64,000 bases of DNA, taken from assembly GCA_014607495.2 (NCBI GenBank), contig CP053155.1, forward strand, positions 3,286,001 through 3,350,000, read 5' to 3'. Both the position numbers and the translations under genes were made by a program. Of the stretch, positions 1-9,255 are shown piece by piece. Below the pieces are notes generated by a model. The model had not been told where the DNA came from and ran no database searches. It saw only the letters and a program-made list of their open reading frames with translations. How positions within the stretch are numbered: position 1 is the first letter of the stretch; every line of letters starts with the position of its first letter. Source of the DNA: Carposina sasakii. Its lineage: Eukaryota; Arthropoda; Insecta; Lepidoptera; Carposinidae.

Positions 1-2077
1 CAAATGCGATAAGTCTAAATGCACTTGTGTGAGCACCGAAGGAGCTGCCCGCATCTTTATTTGCAGTGATGAAGATGGAAACTTGAAAAAATGTGAATAA
101 CTGCAAGTGTGATGGTTCTTGCAAATGTGGGGCTGGTGGTGATTCTTGCAAATGTGGTGAAAGCCGCAACTGTGGTGATGAATTGCAAGTGCGGAGATAA
201 CTGCAAGTGTGGAGCTAACTGCAAGTGTGATGATTGCAAACCATCTAAAACTTGCGACAAAAAAGATTGCATCTGCTTCGAGACAGTTGGAAAAGCTTGC
301 ATCTGCATTCAACGTGATGGAAGTGGAAAGATCAAGAAGTGCGATGATTGTAAATGCACAAGCGATGGAGAATGCAAGTGCAAATGCGATAAGTCTAAAT
401 GCACTTGTGTGAGTACAGAAGGAGCTGCCTGCATCTGTATTTGCAGTGATGAAGATGGAAACTTGAAGAAATGTAATAATTGCAAGTGTGATAGCTCTTG
501 CAAGTGTGGGGCTTCTTGCAAATGTGGTGATTCTTGCAAATGTGGTGAAAGCCGCAGCTGTGGTGATAATTGCAAGTGTGGAGATAACTGCAAGTGTGGA
601 GCCAACTGCAAGTGTGATGATTGCAAACCATCTAAAACTTGCGACAAAAAAGATTGCATCTGCTTCGAGACAGTTGGAAAAGCTTGCATCTGCATTCAAC
701 GTGATGGAAGTGGAAAGATCAAGAAGTGCGATGATTGTAAATGCACAAGCGATGGAGAATGCAAGTGCAAATGCGATAAGTCTAAATGCACTTGTGTGAG
801 CACCGAAGGAGCTGCCCGCATCTTTATTTGCAGTGATGAAGATGGAAACTTGAAAAAATGTAATAACTATAAGTGTTTTAGTTCTTGCAAATGTGGGGCT
901 TCTTGGTGATTCTTGCAAATGTGGTGAAAGCCGCAGCTGTGGTGATAATTGCAAGTGCGGAGATAACTGCAAGTGTGGAGCCAACTGCAAGTGTGATGAT
1001 TGCAAATCATCTAAAACTTGCGACAAAAAAGATTGCAACTGCTTCGAGACAGTTGGAAAAGCTTGCATCTGCATTCAACGCGATGGAAGTGGAAAGATCA
1101 AGAAGTGCGATGATTGTAAATGCAGAAGCGATGGAGAATGCAAGTGCAAATGCGATAAGTCTACATGCACTTGTGTGAGCACCGAAGGAGCTGCCCGCAT
1201 CTGTATTTGCAGTGATGAAGCTGGAAACTTGAAAAAATGTAATAACTGTAAGTGTTTTAGTTCTTGCAAATGTGGGGCTTCTTGCAAATGTGGTGATTCT
1301 TGCAAATGTGGTGAAAGCCGCAGCTGTGGTGATAATTGCAAGTGCGGAGATAACTGCAAGTGTGGAGCCAACTGTAAGTGTGATGATTGCAAACCATCTA
1401 AAACTTGCGATAAAAAAGATTGCATCTGCTTCGAGACAGTTGGAAAAGCTTGCATCTGCATTCAACGTGATGGAAGTGGAAAGATCAAGAAGTGCGATGA
1501 TTGTAAATGCACAAGCGATGGAGAATGCAAGTGCAAATGCGATAAGTCTAAATGCACTTGTGTGAGCACCGAAGGAGCTGCCCGCATCTTTATTTGCAGT
1601 GATGAAGATGGAAACTTGAAAAAATGTGATAACTGCAAGTGTGATGGTTCTTGCAAGTGTGGTGATTCTTGCAAATGTGGTGAAAGCCGCAGTTGTGGTG
1701 ATGATTGCAAGTGCGGAGATAACTGCAAGTGTGGAGCTAACTGCAAGTGCAATAAATGCAAACCGTCTAAAACATGTGCTAAGATTTGCAACTGTAAGGG
1801 GGCTTACTGCAAAGCTGATAGTTTCAAGATTGATTGCACCTGCTTCAAAACTGAAGGGAAGACTTGCATTTGCGTGACTCTAGATGGAGAGGGGAAGATA
1901 CAGAAGTGCAATGATTGTAAATGCACAAGCGGTGGAGAATGTAAGTGCAAGTGCGATAAGTCTAAATGCACTTGTGTAAGTACTGAAGGAGCTGCAACGG
2001 TTTGTGTTTGTAATGATAATGGCAATCTTCGGCGTTGCAATGATTGCGCTTGTATTGGGCAATATGGCCATACATAA
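1..2077 (+). CDS. Metallothionein-like tandem-repeat protein, 5'-partial, with three frame breaks
   Basis: The product is read in frame 2 up to about 97, in frame 3 to about 181, in frame 1 to 909, and again in frame 2 from 893 to the stop at 2075-2077. It is made of tandem 129-residue units with about 34 cysteines each (about 26%), almost all in CKC, CxC or CxxC spacing. It is rich in Lys, Asp and Gly, has one Phe per unit, and has no Trp or His in the internal units. Such composition is typical of metallothioneins, which bind Zn, Cu or Cd in thiolate clusters in the cytosol. The stretch inside the window is intronless. The gene enters from the left edge, so its start, promoter and total unit number are unseen. 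Breaks: an inserted A near 96, an inserted A near 181, and an 8-base deletion near 905. These may be assembly errors in a repeat or real decay. Another kind of cysteine-rich structural protein is possible. Confidence 0.65.
241..627 (+). repeat. Metallothionein-like repeat unit A (387 bp, 129 codons)
   Basis: Anchored at the Pro codon of CKPSKTCDKKDC. The order within a unit is: CKPSKTC, CICFETVGKACIC, CDDCKCTSDGECKCKC, a CTCVSTEGAACIC block, CNNCKC, and then a run of six-residue CKCGxx modules (GAS, GDS, ESRSCGDN, GDN, GAN). The first 140 bases match the next unit base for base, which points to recent expansion or homogenisation. Confidence 0.85.
628..1006 (+). repeat. Metallothionein-like repeat unit B (379 bp, 8-base deletion)
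   Basis: This unit is 8 bases shorter than its neighbours. Around 900-912 the sequence that should read tcttgcaaatgtggtgattc is missing caaatgtg. The frame-1 reading therefore ends at a TGA at 907-909 (GASW then stop). The correct cysteine frame resumes in frame 2. Confidence 0.85.
1007..1393 (+). repeat. Metallothionein-like repeat unit C (387 bp)
   Basis: This full-length unit is in the open frame that runs to the stop codon. It has a few replacements against unit A (P to S at the anchor, I to N in CNCFE, T to R, K to T, D to A), so units are nearly but not completely homogenised. All cysteine positions are kept. Confidence 0.85.
1394..1762 (+). repeat. Metallothionein-like repeat unit D (369 bp, one CKCGAS module fewer)
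   Basis: This unit is 18 bases shorter than 387, which removes exactly one six-residue CKCG module and keeps the frame. It shows that the CKCGxx run is itself a short tandem repeat that changes copy number. Confidence 0.85.
1763..2077 (+). repeat. Diverged C-terminal unit of the metallothionein-like array
   Basis: The last unit keeps the block order but differs at many residues: SKTCAKICNCKGAYCK, CTCFKTEGKTCIC, and then CVCNDNGNLRRCNDCACIG. It ends GQYGHT with the only Tyr and His residues seen. It lacks the CKCGxx run, as expected for a C-terminal cap that escapes the exchange homogenising the internal units. Confidence 0.8.
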
Positions 2078-2307
2078 GTCATGTTACTGCGTCTAGATTT
2101 TATGCTTAACTCATACTAATACCTATACATTGTATAGTATTTTCATAATCACAGAGTATTAATCAAATAATGTAGTAATTCTTTTGAATATTATTTTACC
2201 CTTCTTGTATTTAATAATGTATTTTTGTATTAATTTTTTTTTGTATTAATTATCCCTGTGTAAGGAAAGTATTAATCCTTCATTTTATATTGTATTTTTA
2301 TAAACTA

Positions 2308-2317
2308 AATAAATAAA
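2308..2317 (+). promoter_or_regulatory. Overlapping poly(A) signals (AATAAATAAA)
   Basis: Two overlapping AATAAA hexamers lie about 230 bases after the stop codon of the metallothionein-like gene, in AT-rich 3' UTR-like sequence. They give a plausible 3' end for its mRNA. Confidence 0.6.
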
Positions 2318-4149
2318 CTATGAAAAATACAACTGTTCCTCTTTGATTATTCCTTAATAGGTAACATAAAACTAAATTAAACCAATCTTCATGTTACGTA
2401 ACAACTGACGCCAGTAAATCAGTTTGATCCGTGTCGACTTGTTCAAGTGGACTGGAATAGATATCAATCATAACAGTGACATATGAGGCTTTGATTCCAA
2501 TATAAAAACAAATACAAGTCAAGCGCAATGTAGCGTAGGTAGATTATGATATTTATTCTTCCAACACTAGTACTAGTAGTTCGTGATACTATACAGGATG
2601 TAACAGAAAGGGTATGTTAAGCGAGAAGCTATGTAAATAGCCTACTATAGAGAACCTATTTTCAATTTGAAATCACATGTTTCTTTTTCAAGATTGTATG
2701 AACATTACTGAATTGTTTAGGAGTTCTCCATACTATCTAGAAAAATAAACATGTGATTTCGAGTCTGAAATTTTGTGGGTAAGTTCTTTTTAGTGGGCTA
2801 TTTACATAGCTTTTCGCTTAACATACCCCTTTTGTTACACCCTGTATAATAAAAAAGGAAAAAGTAGCCGCCAGATTTTCAAAGGCTTATCAACGCTAAT
2901 GTGAAATCCATTGTAAAATGACAATTAAACATTACAGACGTCTGATTTTCTTTTAAAAAATTGGCGGTAGTTTCTTTTTATCCCGGTTTTTCAGGAGTAA
3001 TAATTTTTTTTTCACAGCAATACATATACCCTCGAAGAAAGGGTGTTTCATAAGCATTGATAAAGTACTAACACCTCTGTATTTTCACCAACTATCTAAC
3101 ATTTCACCAAATAGGTCATTTAAATGACGTTGATGATACATATAAAAAACATTAGCTCCAAAATCATGCGCAGGAGTTCTATAACGGAGTCTACAACATG
3201 ACAGACGGAGCCCCAACACAGATGACAAGCCGAGATAAAGCTCAATTTGACAGCACACCCACTAATTATGACAGTTTATGACACGCGTTAGTCCGACAAG
3301 TAAAACATGTGTGGTTTACGTGTAGGTTCAAGGTTCAGTGGGTGCATGATATGGATACTTTATTTGTTTATTTTTTCAATGGTCAGCTCCGTATTGGCTA
3401 TCTTTTTTGACAGTTCATAGTCTAGTCATTATCACTCATTGAATCTTAACAACCGGAAGTGGTATCATGCCTTTTCTGAAGCCAATACGAGGGCAGATAG
3501 TCTATCTGATGGGTAAAGTTAATGCTGTCTCTATCTTGATCAAGTTTTATAGAGAAGGACATGATCAATTTATCCTTCAGATAAGCTATGTGAAAATTCT
3601 ATTGGGAAAATTTACCCTAAATCTAAGTATGGTATCACAAATAATATCATTAGATATATCATATTACGATGATGATGAGTCTAAACTTAAAAGTCTTAAC
3701 AAAGCCTCATGTAAAATTAAACACTGTTTAAAACTAACATTTGACAGCAAATAGAATGACAAATGTAGATAGAATATCTGTCAAAATTAAATGACAGAAT
3801 TAATTAAACAGGCTTAATTTTTTTTTATAGTACATGGTTAAAGTTTTTTAAACGGTAATTATCTTAAGGCGGTATAATTTACTCTAAAATAAAGTTAAGT
3901 TTTACCATGGCTGGTTACCGTCATAGTCCACTTGCTTTCCGACACAGCGATGGTAAGATAACCGAAATAGTTAAACTTGAACTCTAGTTAGCGGGTTAAA
4001 TCTTAACTCATTCATAAAAAACGTCTTAACCAAAGTTAACTTTTTCGTGGGTACGAAATAGTGCTATTGTTTCTTCTCGTAAGTAATACTGGTAATATTA
4101 AACTAATAATATAAATCCTTAAACAAGATATTGGCGCACACAGTTTAAT
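2318..4149. other. Intergenic stretch without a recognised gene
   Basis: AT-rich sequence holding one foldback MITE (2592-2847). An open frame of 95 codons at 3467-3754 has no recognisable motif, no splice context and AT-driven composition, so I do not call it a gene. Confidence 0.5.
2592..2847. mobile_element. Foldback MITE family A (TACAGGRTGTAAC), copy 1
   Basis: Near-palindromic element of about 256 bp. The left arm begins tacaggatgtaacagaaagg and the right arm ends with its complement. Both arms carry gtatgttaagcg and agctatgtaaatagcc, and TA flanks the ends. The arms are about 110 bp and converge on a short centre, so the transcript would fold into one long hairpin. It has no coding capacity and must rely on a transposase elsewhere; the TA flanks suggest a Tc1/mariner-type enzyme. 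Confidence 0.8.
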
Positions 4150-4335
4150 TTCCATCCCTGCATCTCCTTCCATGCATGTCGTTATTGTCGACTAAGGAAT
4201 TTAGGCGCATTCTCTCAGGCGATGAGCTAGCACCATGCCATTGATCTTTTGCATCTGATCCCGCCATACCAAACGTAGCTGTCTCTCATTCGTGATCCTG
4301 CAGTTCTCGCTACCCCATTTTATGGAACACAGATG
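4150..4335 (-). repeat. LINE 3'-tail repeat family G, copy 1
   Basis: Reads on the minus strand as the tail that follows the reverse-transcriptase remnant at 50.6-51.2 kb (tcgactcttacgac, ggaaggagatgcagctgatg, and upstream ccagaactgcaggatcac). This copy is eroded and has no coding sequence. Confidence 0.6.
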
Positions 4336-4398
4336 AATTGTAACGCCTAATACAATTTCATTTATAACACAGCTGTGTGTTTATGAATTGGTATAGGT

Positions 4399-4532
4399 CT
4401 TCATCTTCATCAGCCTATTGCAGTGTAGGCCTCCCCCAGGGCACGCCACAAGGCTTGCTACAGGGGGGTTTTGCCCATAGTCACCACGCTGGTCAGGCGG
4501 GTTGGTGACCGCAGTGTGATTTTTGGACTATT
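4399..4532 (-). repeat. LINE/SINE tail family F, part 1 (interrupted)
   Basis: Matches the family whose plus-strand image is cagcctattgcagtccactg then gtaggcctcccccag. It stops at 'ggacta' and resumes with 'tgttgtca' at 5490, so one element was split by the insertion between these points. On the sense (minus) strand the family ends with the codons for GEAYVQQWTA and a TGA-rich tail. Confidence 0.7.
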
Positions 4533-5489
4533 TTATTTTATTTATTTTACAATTTCGTTTTATAATTATAGTAAAAATTGTAGAAACATAAAGCCAATAC
4601 AGGTCCACACTTATAGGCATTATGAGAGCTAATCAGGTACTAATGCCCACAATTTTATCTGTTTCCAAAACCTAACAAGCTTATCAAAAACAAACATAAT
4701 AATATAAAAAAAAATACAATTTAGAAATAAAATCTAGGTACTTAATTATTGGCGGAAAAATTTTTCCTAAGCACACGCCTCGCTATGTTAGAACGATAAG
4801 AGATCAAGCTCACGCCTTTACAAAGTTCATTGAAGTTATTACCCGCTCGCAAAAGGAATGTATTCAGATATTTCGGATGCAAGAGGAACAGAAAGTGTAT
4901 TGTTGTGTCGAAGAGTTTTCCAAGGTACTCTAAGATTAATATGTGACTAGCTGGACAGTCTATAGGCACCATAAGAAAAACGCATCAGAAATTTCCCGGC
5001 GTTTCTCAGAGGGAGGATGATGTTTTATATAAGCTGATATGAGTATGTAATAGTCTTAGTAATGAAGTATTTTATAAATTACTTTTGATACTTTCGTACG
5101 TTCGATTAACTTGTAAATGGGTTCCAGATCTGTTATTCAAGAATACTTCGAACGAAACAACAGTAGATGACTTTGATTGTTTTGATTTTGGTGAAGTCTT
5201 TAGAGCTACGCATAAAATCCAAGCGTTGTCCTTAGCCGTAACTTTTTCCATGTGGACACTTTGGAATCTGATATACACCTAGTCACGGATCCTTATTCTT
5301 TGCAGGATCACCCTTAAGGAATAATTATGGATTATCGGTTCTTACGGCGTGTATGTTAATCTAAATTATTTAAGTGACAGCAGACGAGCTTAATTGTCTG
5401 TCGATGAGATAGGTGCAATATTTTCATATCATCTGCGAAGCACAGTTGGGATGTCTGGACACTGGTCGAGTCGTTCACGGTTATAAAAA
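4533..5489 (-). pseudogene. Jockey/CR1-like non-LTR retrotransposon fragment, decayed
   Basis: On the minus strand a reading near 5440 gives CFADDMKIL, the reverse-transcriptase catalytic Y/FADD box. It is followed in broken frames by the usual thumb and C-terminal features (EPIYKLIERTKVSKVIYKIL, then SEKRREISDAFFL, then DCPASHILILEYLGKLFD). The end of the 4742-4972 frame (AGNNFNELCKGVSLISYRSN) resembles the closing segment of such proteins. The 3' end is an A-rich tail (ttttattttatttatttt on plus). It inserted into a family F element and is truncated at its 5' end. Frameshifts and stops show that it is dead. Confidence 0.6.
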
Positions 5490-5605
5490 ATGTTGTCATA
5501 CAGGAGGCGCTGCTGCCCACCTCCCGGAAACTAACGCCTCGTACGTACCCACGAGCAGGCAGGGGTGGTACAAACTACTCTGCCGGCACGCGCGACCTGT
5601 GGTAT
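5490..5605 (-). repeat. LINE/SINE tail family F, part 2 (interrupted)
   Basis: Continues the element broken at 4532: ggaggcgctgctgcccacct, then gcaggggtggtacaaact and ctctgccggcac. The join would restore the same order as in the uninterrupted copies at 7037 and 45200. Confidence 0.7.
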
Positions 5606-6100
5606 AGATATGTATGCGATGAAGTTTATTAACTAAGCGGTTATTTTGTTTCCTATAAGCGTTGTCACACTTCTTGTTCCCACATTACGGTTGGCGTGTA
5701 TGTTACTTAATTGCACGCACTATTATTTGTTGGTAACGGGTGCTATTTTTTATGGCACCTAGGTTACGCACTGTTTTGTAGGTTATGTTTTGCGTCAGAA
5801 GTGTAGTTATAAACTTATGGCTAGTTTCTCGAAATCTAATATAACTGTTGATCGTTGATTTAACTGATATTTTTACTACGGATTTGACAGGCGGAATGTA
5901 CATAGTTTCCTTTGCCTTTCCTGTGGGAAGATAAAATACACAACTAGACAAAAGTTGGACTAGCTGATCAAGTATTTATCTGTGTTAATGATAGGGAAGT
6001 TTACATTCGAGAGATAATCCAGAGAATTTATTGTCGCAATGAAGAGTGACGTCGGAAGCAAAATCTTTTAATTTTATTATGCTGTCTGTCCTGTGCTTAT

Positions 6101-6310
6101 GCAGGCTTGACTAGAATACGTCAGCTGCATCTCCTTCAGTGTATATAGTAAGAATCGACTAAGGAACTCTTAACATTCTCTCAGGCGACTATGCGGGCTT
6201 CGCTAGAATACATCAGCTGCATCTCCTTCAGTGTATATAGGAAGAATCGACTACGGAACTCTTAGATGAATTATCGTCACTGAAGGAACTCAAGCATTCT
6301 CTCAGGCAAT
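6101..6310 (-). repeat. Family G tails in tandem duplicate
   Basis: The block cagctgcatctccttcagtg with its surroundings occurs twice, starting at 6101 and 6193 (period about 92). The remainder resembles the other family G tails. It looks like a local duplication of a LINE tail. Confidence 0.65.
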
Positions 6311-6539
6311 CAGCTACTGTCACTGACGTAGGTCCTGTACATTTAAATCTGTCTCCGCTATTCTAAATGTCGGATCTCCTTTGTGATCTAATTCTCTATG
6401 GTGGCAAGTTTGGAAAAAATATGAATTTACAGTCCAGTGCGTTCGTGGGCGAACACCAGCCGAAAAATTAAAACATACCTTCTGAAAAATTTTAAAATTA
6501 TATTTTTCTGACAAATGAGTCATTTTCGTGGGAATTGTA

Positions 6540-6833
6540 CAGGGGGGCAATTCTTGAAAAATTTTGAGCCGAAACGCAACCACTAACGAACCGTTAACGA
6601 AACGCGGTTCGAAGCAATATATACTTACCGCTTGAGTAATAAATAAGGTATATTTTAGCACTCATCGGTCGCGAGTGTGACAGAATAAAAACAAATATCT
6701 GTCTCGTGCTGAAATGTGTCTAAGTACGTCACCATAAAGTAATTATTGCTTTGTTCTGAGCGTCTACAACGGTTCCGTTTCGGCTTCGTTCCAACTCGAG
6801 ACTTTTCAAGAATTGGCCCCCAGATAAGCTTCT
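6540..6833. mobile_element. MITE with ~21 bp terminal inverted repeats
   Basis: The left end CAGGGGGGCAATTCTTGAAA and the complement of the right end (CTGGGGGCCAATTCTTGAAA) match at 19 of 21 positions, about 294 bp apart. The sub-terminal GAGCCGAAACG and TTTCGGCTTCG also pair. No clear target duplication is visible. It is non-coding; the antisense frame at 6320-6661 runs across its left end and is not a gene. Confidence 0.6.
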
Positions 6834-7036
6834 ATTACCTTTTACTGTGCTGTTGGTGTGATTGTAGCATACATTTTACGCTATGTTAAGTAGGCTTATG
6901 GCAACCGCAACAGAGTGGTGTCAATATATGCCATCACGATGAGCTGTCCGTTATTGTGCCATATCATTTAAAGATGTATAAGGCATAAGAAAAAAGCGAT
7001 TTAGCACTTTTACAATCAGCTTTTTATTTTTAATAT

Positions 7037-7293
7037 CTTCTTCTTCAGCCTATTGCAGTCCACTGCTGGATGTAGGCCTCCCCCAGGACACGCCACAAGG
7101 CTACTGCCACAGGGGAGTTTTGCCTAAGGTCACCACGCTGGGCAGGTGGGTTGGTGACCGCAGTGTGATTTTCGGACTATGTTGTCAGTACGGGAGGCGC
7201 TGCTGTCCACCTCCCGGAAACCCTTAATCGCCTTATACGATACCCACCTGCAAGCAGGGGTGGCACAAACTCTACTCTGCCGACACCACGCGG
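7037..7293 (-). repeat. LINE/SINE tail family F, full copy
   Basis: An uninterrupted copy from cttcttcagcctattgcagt to ctctgccgacaccacgcgg. It shows the complete order of the family: tail motif, GCC-rich middle, gtcaccacgctgggcaggtg, then the ggaggcgctgctgtccacct block. Confidence 0.75.
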
Positions 7294-7325
7294 CTAATTT
7301 TTAATATACCTAGGTATATTGATCG

Positions 7326-7391
7326 AGCCTTGTGGGGTGCTCTGGGTGAGGCCTACGTCCAGCAGTGGACTGCAATAGGCTGACGACGACG
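7326..7391 (+). repeat. LINE tail family F, short 3' fragment
   Basis: Contains gaggcctacgtccagcagtg followed by gactgcaataggctgacgac. Read on the plus strand this is EAYVQQWTAIG and a stop, the conserved C-terminus of a non-LTR retrotransposon protein, followed by its GAC/GAT tail. Confidence 0.7.
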
Positions 7392-7408
7392 ATTGAATTG
7401 TGTATTCC

Positions 7409-7640
7409 TGCGCTGATGCGGGGCTAAACTAGAATACATCAGCTGCATCTCTTTTCGTGCATGTCGTAAGAGTCGACAAAATAAGTCAGGGGCGTTTTCT
7501 CTCAGCCGATGATCTAGTTGCTTGTCACTGATCTAAACACTGGCCTCGCAGCATATACCTTGAGGCATATAGGTATAAGAGGTGATGGATCTCGTTCATG
7601 ATCATTTAGTTAGGATTACCCAGTTTTGGGGATTACCCAG
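7409..7640 (-). repeat. LINE 3'-tail repeat family G
   Basis: Contains ctagaatacatcagctgcat, a tail-strand image of the family G end, then the upstream part with gagtcgac and ctctcagccgatga. Non-coding. Confidence 0.6.
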
Positions 7641-7675
7641 TCATGCCAACTGACTGATAGCGTAGCGTAGAGCCT

Positions 7676-7884
7676 CGAGCATACCGGATGCGTATGCGTG
7701 TACGTAAGCGTAGACGTACACGTACCTCTGAGTTTAATGTATGGAAATATCACCGCTCGACGTCTATGCTTACGTCTACGCATACGCATCCGGTCTGCCC
7801 GTACCTATACAGTTCCATACATACAACTCAGAGATACGTGTACGTCTACGCTTACGTGTACGCATACGCATCCAGTGTGCTCGA
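7676..7884. mobile_element. Foldback element with ~70 bp inverted repeats, purine-pyrimidine alternating
   Basis: The left arm 7676-7746 and right arm 7812-7884 are nearly perfect inverted repeats (shared core gcgtatgcgt, acgtaagcgtagacgtacac, ctctgagtt). A third partial copy of the motif lies in the centre. The arms are long runs of alternating purine and pyrimidine (GCGTATGCGTGTACGT). The three overlapping short frames here come from this periodicity and are not genes. Confidence 0.75.
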
Positions 7885-8190
7885 CGCTTAATGGTTTATC
7901 GGTGCCATTTCGGCGTTACTTGCAAATCGTTTACCTATATTACCGATATATCCGTTATAATGTAAACATAAGCCGTGGTTAGCGACTGTTAGCTATAAAT
8001 AAGGTTAAGATTGTAAAGATGTCCGTTAAAGATGATGCACTGTGCGTGGTTATTGGAAAATTGCTATTTCACGCAACCACGTGGAGTGCAGGAAAACGTA
8101 AAGTGCTCACTTACTTAGGTAGAAAGAGTAACAAACATCTTAAAATTATTACATTTTTCGGCGAAACATAAAAATAATAAATTGTAAGAA

Positions 8191-8310
8191 CTAGAGATGC
8201 GCTGAATATTCGAACCGTATTCGGTATTCGGCGTATTCGGCATGTTTTTCACTATTCGTATTCGGCCGAATTATTCGGTTTTGGCGCCGAATATATTCGG
8301 TTCGAATTCT
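8191..8310. repeat. ATTCGG-rich palindromic segment, possible hAT end
   Basis: The segment starts ctagagatgcgctgaatatt and holds about seven ATTCGG or CCGAAT motifs. Its left part (gaatattcgaaccg) is complementary to its right part (cggttcgaattc). The opening resembles hAT-type termini with internal palindromic arrays, but no matching second end or 8-bp target duplication was found. Confidence 0.45.
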
Positions 8311-8649
8311 TCTGTTTTCTCGGCAATACTAACGAGACTATCTTCATACATAATCGTCTCAGTTTAGGGTGCTCTTAACCTAGACCTTCCTATAGTACGT
8401 CACCTATTTGGTCTGTCTACGTTCGTCTCGGGTGACCTGTACCAGCATTGCCATTAATTTCTGCCATTATCAGAAAATGTATCACTAATCAAAAAATTCA
8501 GTAACTAATTCCTCTATGCTAATAGTGGGATAAGGTAAAGTAAATGTTATATCTTTGTTACATTTAAAAATTCTTATTTTAAAAATACACAATTAATTTA
8601 AGTCACCGTTAAACCCAATGATTATTAATCAACAATGGCGAACTCGTGC

Positions 8650-8760
8650 CTAAACTGCGCGTAAAGTTACAACGTCGTTATATTCGATTGTTGACAACAA
8701 AATATATGGAATATCTGTTAAATTAAACTGTGAATAGCTTATACCTAGTTTAAAGCTTTT
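8650..8760. repeat. Interspersed repeat shared with 15930-16020
   Basis: Shares cgtaaagtta and tagcttatacctagtttaa with nearby matching sequence at 15930-16020. Family not recognised. The 70-codon antisense frame next to it (8750-8962) has no recognisable domain. Confidence 0.45.
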
Positions 8761-9113
8761 TAAGAAAAACCCCGTCTGTTGTCCCCCTACTATTTTTAAA
8801 GGGTGTCTTTATTTTGACATTGCACCGCGCGAAAACACGGTAACCCACTCGCACTGCACCCCAGATTCCTTGGAACCTGTTCTGCATATTCTTTAGTTTT
8901 AAGAACAGGTCCTTGTGCAGTGTGCACCAGAAAATGTCAATATGGACCGGTTCAGATTTCACTTTTTGTTAATTGCACGCCCATGTTTATGTGGAGGTTA
9001 AAAATAACCTGAAGGGTAGGGACTTACCTACCTTTTAAACGAATAATGTTGATTTTGCTATGACTGGTATGATGTTTATAATAACGGTATTGAGTTGTTA
9101 ACATTTATGTAAT

Positions 9114-9255
9114 TTCACTATGGGTGCGCCCACCACCGGGCCCTACACCCTCCACTGACCCTCGGATCTGATAACTCGTAACTGCGAAAACAGGCACTTG
9201 CACTAACTACAATCGCCACGAGAAACCAGACCCGAGAAATCGCACCCATAGTGAA
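9114..9255. mobile_element. 142 bp MITE with perfect 15 bp inverted ends
   Basis: The ends are TTCACTATGGGTGCG and CGCACCCATAGTGAA, a perfect 15-bp inverted repeat. The body contains ccaccaccgggccctacacc and actgaccctcggatctg. A degraded second copy lies at 31250-31380. It has no coding capacity. Confidence 0.7.

Noticed and set aside
109..180. Apparent N-terminus MMVLANVGLVV as a signal peptide for the cysteine-rich protein
   Set aside because: It is out-of-frame translation of the same repeat between two one-base insertions, not a real start.
309..1465. Minus-strand open frames (Gln/His/Leu- and Ala/Thr-rich) across the cysteine array
   Set aside because: They are antisense shadows of the repeat; they recur with the unit and have no independent features.
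2592..2847. Long hairpin of family A as a microRNA precursor
   Set aside because: Five or more dispersed copies with transposon-like ends and TA flanks identify it as a foldback MITE.
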